Below are positions 33,211 to 42,489 of a DNA stretch of 64,000 nucleotides, piece after piece. The notes beneath the pieces were generated by a model, which was not told the DNA's origin, did not search any database, and saw nothing but the letters and a program-made list of their open reading frames with translations. Position numbers and translations under genes: made by a program. The first letter of the stretch is position 1; the number at the start of each line of letters is the position of its first letter. The stretch comes from Flavobacterium sp. CF108 (GTDB taxonomy: Bacteria; Bacteroidota; Bacteroidia; Flavobacteriales; Flavobacteriaceae), in NCBI RefSeq assembly GCF_900129795.1, contig NZ_FQWW01000008.1:135480-199479 (forward strand), written 5' to 3'.

Positions 33211-34707
33211 TTAGTACCCAGGATTATTATCACTTGGTTTTATATTGGGATTAGAGGATGTTTCTCTGTTAGGGATTGGCCACAATTCATTTTTACCGGC
33301 CTGAAAACCAGTGTTTGCTAATTCTATGCTGGCATTTCCCCATCTCATAATATCGTCAAAACGGCTTTGTTCTCCTGCAAATTCTACTTTACGTTCGTGT
33401 ACAATTGCAGTGAAAACAGCCTCTTTTGTAGGCGTAATATTAGTTGTTAAACCTGCACGATCCCTAACTTCTTTTATATAGGCTATAGCTGCTGTTTGTG
33501 AACCTCCATCTCTTTGGTTTTCACATTCTGCTTTCATAAGCAATACATCAGCATAACGCATAACTTTGAAGTTAATACTGGATTGTACAGCCTCATCTTC
33601 TTTTTTGTAATAGTTCTGGTATTTTTTCCAACCCGCATTTCTAAGACCTGCCGATGTATTAAAGTTTTGCGCCGTCATTGTACGTGTTCCGTTTAAATAT
33701 TTTGAACCCGGTACATAAAAAGTATCTCCAAAACGTAAATCTCCTGCTTCATAAGAATTTAAAAGTGCATCTGGCGGATATACGTTGAACCAGCTTAAAT
33801 TACCATATTCCTGTCCTCTCAGCGTTGACTCAGCAAAACCAGTTCCGCCGCTGTTTCCTGCATCATCCCATTTATTACCAGTTCCGTTGTTTTCATTAAA
33901 TTCAACTTCAAAAACAGATTCTTTACCATGCTCCGTTTCTTCCATAAAGTTGTTGTAAAAACTGCCTTTATCTTCAAGGCTGAATCCTGTAACATTATTT
34001 AAAGCAGCTAATGCCAGATCATATTTCTTTTCGTATAATAATACTTTCCCTAAATAAGCATAAGCCGCTTCTTTTGTCACTCTTCCTACAACTTCTGTAC
34101 CTCTAGGCAGCAAATTTTGAGAAGCAAATTCTAAATCTGCTCTAATCAAATCAAAAGCTTCTGCTTTAGGGCTTCTTGCTGCTCCTGTAATAGTTCCGGT
34201 TTTATAAATTGGCACATCTCCAAAACGGTTCACTAAAAGAAAATAATAGTAGGCTCTTAAAAAATGTGCTTCTCCTAAAAATTTATTCTTTTTCGCTTGT
34301 GATAAAACTGAATCTGGTAAATCATTAATTTTACCTTCATTATCTAATACAAAATTAGCTCTGGATATTCCAAGGAAACAAGATTCCCAGTAATACTGAA
34401 TAATATCATTTCCTGCATTAAAAGAAAAATCCTGAAAAGGTTTTTTATTACCTTCTAACTGCGGATTTCCTGCTGCATCCTGCGCCATAAGGTCCATGGC
34501 AAAAGCAAGATTTCGGGCATACAATCCTCTTGTCTGTAAATTTGCATAAGCCGCATTTACAGCAGATTCTACCTGCGCTTCGGTTTTAAAGAAAGTCTCC
34601 GGCGATAATGTGTTTGGATTAGTTAATTCTAATTCCGAAGTGTCACATGAACTTATTGCGAAAACTCCCAACAATGCTGCAACTATATGTTTTATTTTTT
34701 TCATCAT
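33211..34707 (-). CDS. SusD-like glycan-binding lipoprotein (xylan locus)
   Basis: SusD/RagB family protein of 498 residues, with a lipoprotein signal ending at Cys21 (ISSC). Signatures are FLGEAHFLRAYYYFLLVNRFGDVPI, a TPR-like core (YAYLGKVLLYEKKYDLALAALNNV), MRYADVLLMKAECEN, VHERKVEFAGEQSRFDDIMRWG, and the C-terminal LWPIPNRETSSNPNIKPSDNNPGY. It is 8 bases downstream of SusC, and a strong terminator follows, so this transcript ends with SusD and no SusE-like gene. Ligand inferred from the surrounding enzymes. Confidence 0.95.
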   Translation of the reverse strand: MMKKIKHIVAALLGVFAISSCDTSELELTNPNTLSPETFFKTEAQVESAVNAAYANLQTRGLYARNLAFAMDLMAQDAAGNPQLEGNKKPFQDFSFNAGNDIIQYYWESCFLGISRANFVLDNEGKINDLPDSVLSQAKKNKFLGEAHFLRAYYYFLLVNRFGDVPIYKTGTITGAARSPKAEAFDLIRADLEFASQNLLPRGTEVVGRVTKEAAYAYLGKVLLYEKKYDLALAALNNVTGFSLEDKGSFYNNFMEETEHGKESVFEVEFNENNGTGNKWDDAGNSGGTGFAESTLRGQEYGNLSWFNVYPPDALLNSYEAGDLRFGDTFYVPGSKYLNGTRTMTAQNFNTSAGLRNAGWKKYQNYYKKEDEAVQSSINFKVMRYADVLLMKAECENQRDGGSQTAAIAYIKEVRDRAGLTTNITPTKEAVFTAIVHERKVEFAGEQSRFDDIMRWGNASIELANTGFQAGKNELWPIPNRETSSNPNIKPSDNNPGY

Positions 34708-34715
34708 CTTATATA

Positions 34716-37700
34716 TTAAAATTTAACATCAAGTCCAAAAATTACTGATTTAGGCTGTGGATACCTTCCTAAGTCGATACCCGCAGAGTTTGCATTAGTA
34801 TCTGCACGTGCAATTTCAGGATCTAACCCAGAATAATTTGTAATCGTAATAAGGTTTTGACCACTTATATAGAATCTTATATTTGAAAAATGGCTGTCAA
34901 ATGTTTCTCCTGATAATGTATATCCTAAAGTGATATTTTTTAATCTTGTATAAGAACCATCTTCAATATAACGCTGATTGGCTGAAGACCAGTTGATATC
35001 TGCTCCCTGCGCTCTAGGCAAAGTAGCCGATGGATTGGTTACAACACCATTTACAACAATTGCTCTGTCTAAAACTTCTGTACTGGCATTAAACAAACGA
35101 TTCATCCCTGTTAAATCAAATTTGTTTGCATTGTAAATATCGTTGCCCTGAACTCCAGTTATAAAACAGTTAAAATCAAAATTTTTATAGGCTGCCGTAA
35201 GGTTTAAACCATAAGTAAAATCCGGATATGGATTCCCAATATTAGTTTTATCATTTGAATTGATAATTTTATTACCATCACGGTCAACAATACGAATATC
35301 TCCTGGTTTAATAATAGTTTGACCCGGGCCAAAAACGGCATCTACTTCTGCCTGATTTTGATAAATCCCATTAGTTTGGTAACCATAAAAATAGAATAAC
35401 GGCTGACCTACTTCCAGTCTTGAGAAGTTCTCTAAACCTGCTCTTGCAGTTGGACCGCCTAACACACTCGTTACTCCCGGTGCTAAACTTGTTACTTCGT
35501 TTTTGCTTGTTCCTAAATTAGCTACGGCAGACCATGTAAAATCTCCTTTTCGATCATTGTAGCCTAATGAAATTTCATATCCTGATACCTTTACATCGGC
35601 AATATTTTGAATTTGAGTTCCACCACCTGCAGATCCTACAGAGGCTGCTAACGGAACTGCAAAAAGAATATCACTGCTTTTATTATTAAAATATTCAAAA
35701 GATCCTGTGAATTTTTCGTCAAACAAACCAAAATCTAAACCTATGTTTCTATCTTTTTTAGATTCCCATTTTAAGTCAGGATTAGAAGCAACTCCAAGAG
35801 AAACACCTGGTGCATTTCCTCCGTTAATTGGATAATTATAATCAGCCAGTAATGTCGCTGCGTATTGATAATTGTCTATTCTGTCATTTCCTGTTGTTCC
35901 TGTACTTGCTCTAAGTTTTAGTGTACTAAAAACAGAATCTGCCATAAAACTTTCTTTGGCTATATTCCATCCCACAGCAAATGAGTAGAAATTACCCCAG
36001 CGGTTATTCGCTCCAAAACGAGATGAAGCATCTCTACGCCCTGAAACTGCAAGTATATATTTATCATCGTAATCGTAATTGATACGGGCAATATATCCAA
36101 TATTTTTTTCTTCGAAATTTCCTGAACTCAAACTTCCTTCATTATATCGCAGCTGATCAATTTCGTTTGAAATATAGTAACGGCTTCCTGCAGCTAAATT
36201 CTGCCCTTTTCCGTCAATTTTAGTGATAACTCCTAATACCTCAATATTATGTTTCGCTGCAATAGTAGTTTTATAAGTTAAACTATTATCAAAAACAATA
36301 TTCTGCCCTTGGGTATTGGTTTCATTAGTTGTTGAAAATGCTTGTTTATGATAGGAACCGTCACTAAAACTAGGAATAAAAGTATGATCCTTGCTTGTAA
36401 AATAATCTAATGAAACTTGTGATTTAAATTTCAGGCCTTTATAAATTTCTAATTCAGCATAAATATTTCCTATTATAGATAAATTATTAATTTTTTGATA
36501 TCCTAAATTGGCTACACGAACAGGATTTTCGGCATCATTACCATCAATAGCACTTGGCCCTTGATAACCGCCTAAATTTGCTCCATTGTAAACCGGTAAA
36601 TAAGGTGCCATTTTAATAGCATGCTCCAATAATGTTCTTCCTCCTGAGTTACGCTCCGGATTGATTTTACTGAAAGAGATTCCGATATTACTTCCTACCT
36701 TAAGTCTGCCAATATCTTGTGTATTATTAGCTCTAAATGAATAACGTTCAAAACCAGTATTGATAACAGCTCCTTCCTGTTTCAAATATTCAGCAGAATA
36801 ACGGGACGTAGAAGTTTCTGTACCATTTGAGAAACTCAAATTATAATCCTGCATTACACCGCTTTGAAAAATTTGATCCTGCCAGTTGGTATTTGTATTA
36901 CCAAATTCAGCAGCTCTTGCTGTTAAATCACTTCCTAAATCTTTAGCGTATTGAAGATATTGCTGCGTATTTAAAACATCATATCTTTTTGTAATAGTCT
37001 GAAAACCGGCATACGTGCTAAAATTTAGCTGCCCCGGTCCTTTTTTTCCTTTTTTCGTAGTAACCATAATTACTCCGTTAAACGCTTTTGAACCGTATAA
37101 AGCTGTTGTTGAAGCATCTTTTAAAACAGACATCGATTCAATATCATTAGGGCTCAGTCCAGATAAGTTACTGGTCAAAACTCCATCAATTACATATAGG
37201 GGAGCACTGTTTCCCATTGTAGCCAAACCACGAATCGTAACCGTAGGATTAGAACCCGGAGCACCATTTACAACAGTTACACCCGCGGCTCTCCCTTGTA
37301 AAGCGGACTCTGCATTTGTAATAGGCACTGCGGCAATATCTTTTGAACCTACTGTTGAAATTGCTCCGGTTACTTTGGTTCTCTTTTGAGTCCCGTAACC
37401 TACTATAACTTCATTTAAGCTTTGTGTGGATAAGGCTAAAGTAACATCAATAGTATTTCTGGTACCTACAGTGATCGTTTGTGAAATTAAGCCAACAAAC
37501 GAAAATGTAATTTTGTCTGTAGGGTTTACACCTTTTAAAGTATACTTCCCGTCAAAATCTGTAGCGGCACTGTTTTGTGAGCCTTCTACATTAACACCGG
37601 CACCCGGAAGAGGAAACCCCGAGGGATCTGTAACTATCCCCTGTATGGTCTTTGACTGTGCCATCATATTATGACTGCTGATTATCAGCAATGTGATTAT

Positions 37701-37724
37701 TGCATATTTCAATTTTAACATCAT
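34716..37724 (-). CDS. SusC-like TonB-dependent transporter (xylan locus)
   Basis: Outer-membrane importer of 1002 residues. A signal peptide ends at MMAQ and is followed by a carboxypeptidase-regulatory-like domain (IQGIVTDPSGFPLPGAGVNVEG). The plug carries VIVGYGTQKRTKVTGAIS and VLKDASTTALYGSKAFNGVIMVTTKKG. The barrel ends SVIFGLDVKF. An ATG-ATG start is present; the first is used. The 515-base gap upstream separates it from the HTCS gene on the same strand, so it has its own promoter, probably activated by that HTCS. Confidence 0.96.
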   Translation of the reverse strand: MMLKLKYAIITLLIISSHNMMAQSKTIQGIVTDPSGFPLPGAGVNVEGSQNSAATDFDGKYTLKGVNPTDKITFSFVGLISQTITVGTRNTIDVTLALSTQSLNEVIVGYGTQKRTKVTGAISTVGSKDIAAVPITNAESALQGRAAGVTVVNGAPGSNPTVTIRGLATMGNSAPLYVIDGVLTSNLSGLSPNDIESMSVLKDASTTALYGSKAFNGVIMVTTKKGKKGPGQLNFSTYAGFQTITKRYDVLNTQQYLQYAKDLGSDLTARAAEFGNTNTNWQDQIFQSGVMQDYNLSFSNGTETSTSRYSAEYLKQEGAVINTGFERYSFRANNTQDIGRLKVGSNIGISFSKINPERNSGGRTLLEHAIKMAPYLPVYNGANLGGYQGPSAIDGNDAENPVRVANLGYQKINNLSIIGNIYAELEIYKGLKFKSQVSLDYFTSKDHTFIPSFSDGSYHKQAFSTTNETNTQGQNIVFDNSLTYKTTIAAKHNIEVLGVITKIDGKGQNLAAGSRYYISNEIDQLRYNEGSLSSGNFEEKNIGYIARINYDYDDKYILAVSGRRDASSRFGANNRWGNFYSFAVGWNIAKESFMADSVFSTLKLRASTGTTGNDRIDNYQYAATLLADYNYPINGGNAPGVSLGVASNPDLKWESKKDRNIGLDFGLFDEKFTGSFEYFNNKSSDILFAVPLAASVGSAGGGTQIQNIADVKVSGYEISLGYNDRKGDFTWSAVANLGTSKNEVTSLAPGVTSVLGGPTARAGLENFSRLEVGQPLFYFYGYQTNGIYQNQAEVDAVFGPGQTIIKPGDIRIVDRDGNKIINSNDKTNIGNPYPDFTYGLNLTAAYKNFDFNCFITGVQGNDIYNANKFDLTGMNRLFNASTEVLDRAIVVNGVVTNPSATLPRAQGADINWSSANQRYIEDGSYTRLKNITLGYTLSGETFDSHFSNIRFYISGQNLITITNYSGLDPEIARADTNANSAGIDLGRYPQPKSVIFGLDVKF

Positions 37725-38194
37725 TTCAATTGGTTTTTTGATTAGTTTAAATAGTTATTTGGTTGTAAAGTTTTAGTTATTGTAATGCTTATTCTAAAAT
37801 TTAAAAGTGGTTTTTATAGCTCTTAATTTTTAATATAAATAAGAATTCAATACATAATTTGGTTTCAATTCATACTGTAATTTTTAAAAAGGTTAATACT
37901 TGTTTTCCTGGGTTATTTAATTTTTCTTACATCCAAAAATATAAGCTTAACCTAAATTTTGTCTATTAAAAATGATGCAAAAACTATCAATTTTGTAGCA
38001 TGAAAACTACAGAAACAGACATATTGCCGGTTTTTAAGCGATTTATCGAAAAAAACAGAAATAGGATTTTAATAATAATGCTGCTCCTTTTTTAAGCATG
38101 AAATAAAAAAAGGCTTCAATTACAATTATTCAATAATTACTTAAAAAAGGTTTTAAGTGTTAATTACTTTTATTTTAAATATTTAAGAACAAAA
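37725..38194. other. Regulatory gap upstream of the second SusC
   Basis: No supportable gene. On the minus strand TATTTTTG at 37934-37941 matches the -7 consensus TAnnTTTG perfectly and would give a leader of about 200 bases, but no clear -33 TTTG is at the right distance. Binding sites for the HTCS are expected here. A 31-codon plus-strand ORF at 38000 is not convincing. Confidence 0.5.
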
Positions 38195-38216
38195 AAAGAC
38201 GGTATAAACCGTCTTT
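38195..38216 (-). terminator. Terminator of the HTCS gene
   Basis: A 9-base perfect stem (AAAGACGGT/ACCGTCTTT) with a 4-base loop, followed on the minus strand by four further Ts beyond the stem. It lies 23 bases after the HTCS stop. Confidence 0.88.
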
Positions 38217-38239
38217 AAGTCTAATTCAAAATGAATAAG

Positions 38240-41200
38240 CTATTTGCTGTGCGTAGGCAGCTGCCCGTATTTTTCTTTATAACATTTTGTAAAATAAGAA
38301 GGAGAACTAAAACCTGTTTTAATACTAATTTCGGTTATATTGTCATTGCCCAGCTCTATTAATTCTTTGGCTTTTTCTAAACGAACATTCCGTATAAATT
38401 CATTTACAGAAACACCTGTTAAGGTTTTAATTTTTCGATACAACTGGCTTCTGCTTAAAAATACTTTTGATGCCAGAACCTCAACACTCAATTCATATTC
38501 ATTGATGTTTTCATTAATATAATTGAGGACATTTTTTATGAATTCATTATCCAGTGTGGTCGTTTTTTCTTTTGCTTTTGGAGTAATGCCGTTGTAGAAT
38601 TTATTAAACATAATCTGCCTGCTTTTAAGCAGCTGTACTAAACTGGATTTTAAAATATCCATATCAAATGGTTTGCTCAGATACATATCTGCACCGGAAT
38701 CTATTCCTTCTAATTTATCTTTGACCAATGCTTTTGCAGATAGCATCATTAGCGGAATATGACTGGTTTTTAAATCGGCTTTAATGTTTTTGCATAACTC
38801 TAAACCATTCATAACAGGCATAATTACATCTGTCAAAATCAAATCTGGCTGTTTTTGCAAAGCTGCTTCTAAACCAATCTGGCCGTTTTCTGCCGTTATT
38901 ACTTTATACTCTTTTTTGAGTTCATTTTTTAAATAATTGCGCAGTTCTACATTATCTTCCACAATTAAAATGGTATAAACACGATCTTGTTTTTCCTGAT
39001 CATCCTGTGATTGATCTGTTTCTTTTTCGATGGCTGGTGTAAAACTTAGTTTTTTCTCTTTTTTAAATTCTTCCTGCAGTATTTCATTTTCATTAAAAAA
39101 TTCTTTCCCAATCGGGAATATTAATTTAAAAGTAGTACCGGCTCCTAATACACTTTCTACTTCTATACTTCCTTTGTGTAACTCTACAAATCCGCGAACT
39201 ACTTCCAAACCAATTCCTGTACTTCCGTAATACGCTTTATTTAAATTATTTACCTGATAAAAACGATCAAAAATTCGCTTAATATCTTTTTTATCCAACC
39301 CCGCGCCCGTATCTTTAATAATGACTGAAAAAGAAGGGTTACTGTAAGCAGGCTGTAATAATGGAAAATAAATTAACTCCTCGTCAATTATTACTTTTAC
39401 TGTTATTTTTCCATTATCAGGAGTAACCTTAAATGCATTTGAAATCACATTAAAAATAATTTTTTCAAACATTTTAGGATCTGCCCAATCGTTTAATGTT
39501 TTTTTATCTGATTCAAATTGCAATTCAATTCCACGACTTTGGGCTTCTTCATCAAAATAGCTTACAATTTCTTTTGTAAAACCAACTATCTCTAATTGCT
39601 GTACTTTTAGCGGTATTTTATTAAACTGAAGCTGATTAAAATCCATCAGCTCGTTGATTAATCTTGAAAGTCTGTCAGAACTTTTTTGAATCGTTTGCAG
39701 TTTATTCAAAACACCGCCTGAAAGTTCCTGCGTATTGTTCTTGAGTATATCTGCTAAAGGGTTTAAAATTAAAGTAAGCGGTGTTCTAAACTCATGCGAA
39801 ATATTGGTAAAGAACTGTAATTTTTTATCATTTAATTTTTCGATCTGAAGGGCTTTTTTCTGTTCAAATTGTATTAATTGTTTCTGTTTGAACCTGTTTT
39901 GATAATATTGATTACCAAAATAAATGGCCGCCAGCACTAACAGCGAATAAAAGAGATAAGCAAATGATGTTTTCCACCAGGGCGGTAAAATTTCAATTCT
40001 TAATTCTAATGGTTTCTGGCTCCATGCTCCGTTTTTTTCAGATGCTTTGACCTTAAAAACGTATTTTCCGGGAGCTAAATTGGTATAAGTTGCAGAGCTT
40101 TTACTGCCCACATAATTCCACGAATCTTCAAAACCTTCTAAGTAATAAGCAAATTCGTTTTTGGCGGGAAAAGAATAATTTATGCCAATAAAATCAATGG
40201 TAAATACAGACTGATCGTGCTTAAGAATTATCTTTTTTGTTTCGGATATTACTTTTATTAACGGTGAATTTTTCTCCAGCGGCTTTACTGATTTATTAAA
40301 AAGTTTCAGATCCGTAAAATAAATGGGAAGCTGTTTTTTGCTTTTGACCAAATTGTCAGGATTAAAACAATTTAAACCTTCGTAACCTCCAAAATACAGC
40401 AGTCCGTTTTCATCTTTTAGAACAGAATTGTTGTTAAAATCATTTCCAAGCAAACCATCGTAAGTTGAGTAATTGACAGTTGTTTTGTTTTTTAAATCCA
40501 TACTGCTGATTCCCTTCCTTCCGCTTAACCAGATTCGCCCGTCATTAGATTCAATAATGGAGGCTATTGATTTTTCATGAAGCCCATTAAAATTTATATA
40601 CCATTTTAGAGTATCTGTTTTTTTATTGTAGCTGAATAATCCTGCACCGTCTGTACCAATCCAGATTTCTTTGTTTTTCGCCTGATATAACGTATTAATA
40701 GTGTGTATGCTTTTATGATTTTTGAGTTTCTCTGACATTTTATCGCGTAAAGAAGTCACAGAAAAAGTAACAAAATCCTTCGTACTGACTTTATACAAAC
40801 CGGTTGTTGAACCAACCCAAACAGCATCATCAGAATCCGCCATTACTTTTCTAATGTCTAAATTCACCATTCCATTGGCATAAAATGGTTTTGCATTGCA
40901 ATGATGAAAACGACCGTCTGACGGAGTATAATAGTGCAGCCCTTTTGCAAAAGTTCCAATCCATATTACACCTCTTGAATCTTCGGTAATACTCATAATA
41001 TTATCTGAAGCTAAATCAGAAGTGTTTTTTGTGTTGTAATTAATAAAGTTTCGGCTTCCTTTCTTCAAAAAAAAGATTCCCTCATTCCAGCTTGCCAGCC
41101 AGACATTTTGTTTTTTATCTATAAAGACTTTAGTAATGTTATTATTTGTTAATCCCGAATAAAAATGAGAATCTGATTTGGCAACGTGTTTAAAGTTTTG

Positions 41201-42370
41201 GGTTTCGGGATTGTAAACATCAACGCCTCCGCCTTCCATAGAAATCCACAACTGACCTTCATGATCTTTGGCAATTCCGGTAACACAATTGGTTTGTAAG
41301 GACTGCGGATTTCCGGCTAAACTTTCAATTCCTTTTACCTTAGTATTTATTCGATCAAAAACACCTAAACCTTTGTTATAATATCCCAGCCAGATTCTTT
41401 TTTCTTTGTCTACATATAATGACCAGACAGAATTAGAACCTAAACTACGGTTATTGTATTTACTATTTTCATATCTTTTTTGAACAACACCTTCGCTATT
41501 TACAATAATTAATCCGTCATTTTCTGTTGCACAAAGAATAGTTTCGGGATCTGCAGCCAGAATCGACATGATTCTTTTTCTGGTAATAGGAAAAGTAACT
41601 GCTTGTTTCTCTTTAGAATATAAATTGGCTTTAACCAGACCTTTGTATCCGTTGCCAATCCATAAGTTTTGTTTACTGTCAAAAAACATAGATATAATGG
41701 TGCCAGACAGCAATTCATTATTTTGGGCAATTTTTACTTTTTTTACCTCATTTTTTAGTGGGTCAACTACTTTTAAACCAGAATTAGTTCCTAAATAAAT
41801 TGTTCCTTTTTTATCCTTTACTAAACAATGAATCAAATAATTTACGGCATTTGGAGTGTCGAGTTTAAGGCTTGTAATTTTTCTTGACTTCACATTTAGT
41901 TTTAGCAGACCATTATTAAATGTTCCTAAAAAGATATTGCCGTTATTGTCTTCAATAATACTTCTTACGGAAATTACAGTTTCTTTTTGGTTTGGTTTTC
42001 GAAGGTCGATATTCTCAAAAGTATCCAAATTCCGATTATAAAGACACAATCCTTCATCGGTACCTGCCCACAAGCGGTTTTGCGTATCTACATAAACCGT
42101 ATAAATTAAATTGCTGTTAATAGAATTGCTGCGTTTTGAGTCTTGCTCGTAACCCACATAATTTATTCCATCATATTTATATAAACCTGCACCATTTGTT
42201 CCCATCCACATAACGCCAAATTGATCTTGTGCAATGGTATAAATACCGCTTTTTGAAGTCTCATTATCTACCAGACGAAATTGATAGTTTTCAAATGTAT
42301 TTTGAGAAAACAAGCTGTTGATTATAAAAAACAAAATAGCAATGGCTCTAAAACATTTTTTTGAGGACAT
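38240..42370 (-). CDS. Hybrid two-component regulator (HTCS) of the xylan/pectin locus
   Basis: HTCS of 1376 residues, expected to bind a glycan fragment through its periplasmic propeller and activate nearby genes. A signal peptide precedes about 14 Reg_prop repeats (VMWMGTNGAGLYKYDG, IWIGTDGAGLFSYN) and a Y_Y_Y domain. A membrane helix (about 785-805) follows. The kinase has ISHEFRTPLTLI with His859, DTGAGL and GIGLEVV. The receiver has ILIVEDNVELRNYL and phospho-acceptor Asp1181 in ILTDVIMPVMNG, and an AraC-type helix-turn-helix ends in GFSSPSYFTKCYKEKYGQLP. It is transcribed in the same direction as the genes on both sides, between GH97 and SusC. Confidence 0.95.
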   Translation of the reverse strand: MSSKKCFRAIAILFFIINSLFSQNTFENYQFRLVDNETSKSGIYTIAQDQFGVMWMGTNGAGLYKYDGINYVGYEQDSKRSNSINSNLIYTVYVDTQNRLWAGTDEGLCLYNRNLDTFENIDLRKPNQKETVISVRSIIEDNNGNIFLGTFNNGLLKLNVKSRKITSLKLDTPNAVNYLIHCLVKDKKGTIYLGTNSGLKVVDPLKNEVKKVKIAQNNELLSGTIISMFFDSKQNLWIGNGYKGLVKANLYSKEKQAVTFPITRKRIMSILAADPETILCATENDGLIIVNSEGVVQKRYENSKYNNRSLGSNSVWSLYVDKEKRIWLGYYNKGLGVFDRINTKVKGIESLAGNPQSLQTNCVTGIAKDHEGQLWISMEGGGVDVYNPETQNFKHVAKSDSHFYSGLTNNNITKVFIDKKQNVWLASWNEGIFFLKKGSRNFINYNTKNTSDLASDNIMSITEDSRGVIWIGTFAKGLHYYTPSDGRFHHCNAKPFYANGMVNLDIRKVMADSDDAVWVGSTTGLYKVSTKDFVTFSVTSLRDKMSEKLKNHKSIHTINTLYQAKNKEIWIGTDGAGLFSYNKKTDTLKWYINFNGLHEKSIASIIESNDGRIWLSGRKGISSMDLKNKTTVNYSTYDGLLGNDFNNNSVLKDENGLLYFGGYEGLNCFNPDNLVKSKKQLPIYFTDLKLFNKSVKPLEKNSPLIKVISETKKIILKHDQSVFTIDFIGINYSFPAKNEFAYYLEGFEDSWNYVGSKSSATYTNLAPGKYVFKVKASEKNGAWSQKPLELRIEILPPWWKTSFAYLFYSLLVLAAIYFGNQYYQNRFKQKQLIQFEQKKALQIEKLNDKKLQFFTNISHEFRTPLTLILNPLADILKNNTQELSGGVLNKLQTIQKSSDRLSRLINELMDFNQLQFNKIPLKVQQLEIVGFTKEIVSYFDEEAQSRGIELQFESDKKTLNDWADPKMFEKIIFNVISNAFKVTPDNGKITVKVIIDEELIYFPLLQPAYSNPSFSVIIKDTGAGLDKKDIKRIFDRFYQVNNLNKAYYGSTGIGLEVVRGFVELHKGSIEVESVLGAGTTFKLIFPIGKEFFNENEILQEEFKKEKKLSFTPAIEKETDQSQDDQEKQDRVYTILIVEDNVELRNYLKNELKKEYKVITAENGQIGLEAALQKQPDLILTDVIMPVMNGLELCKNIKADLKTSHIPLMMLSAKALVKDKLEGIDSGADMYLSKPFDMDILKSSLVQLLKSRQIMFNKFYNGITPKAKEKTTTLDNEFIKNVLNYINENINEYELSVEVLASKVFLSRSQLYRKIKTLTGVSVNEFIRNVRLEKAKELIELGNDNITEISIKTGFSSPSYFTKCYKEKYGQLPTHSK

Positions 42371-42489
42371 TATAAAATGATTGTTAAATTAAAATTCAAT
42401 TTATATTGTTTAATAAAACACAATATTGGGGCTGTTTCTTTTTAAGTATAAATTAGGTCACAATTTGCGATTTGCATTATAACTTTTAT

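Noticed and set aside
37934..37941. Perfect TAnnTTTG match upstream of the second SusC
   Set aside because: No -33 TTTG at the proper distance, so not listed as a promoter of its own; such 5-base-informative matches arise often by chance in A+T-rich DNA.
38000..38095. 31-codon ORF MKTTETDILPVFKRFIEKN upstream of the second SusC
   Set aside because: The beginning faintly recalls integrase N termini but it stops at once; no further support for an integrase remnant.
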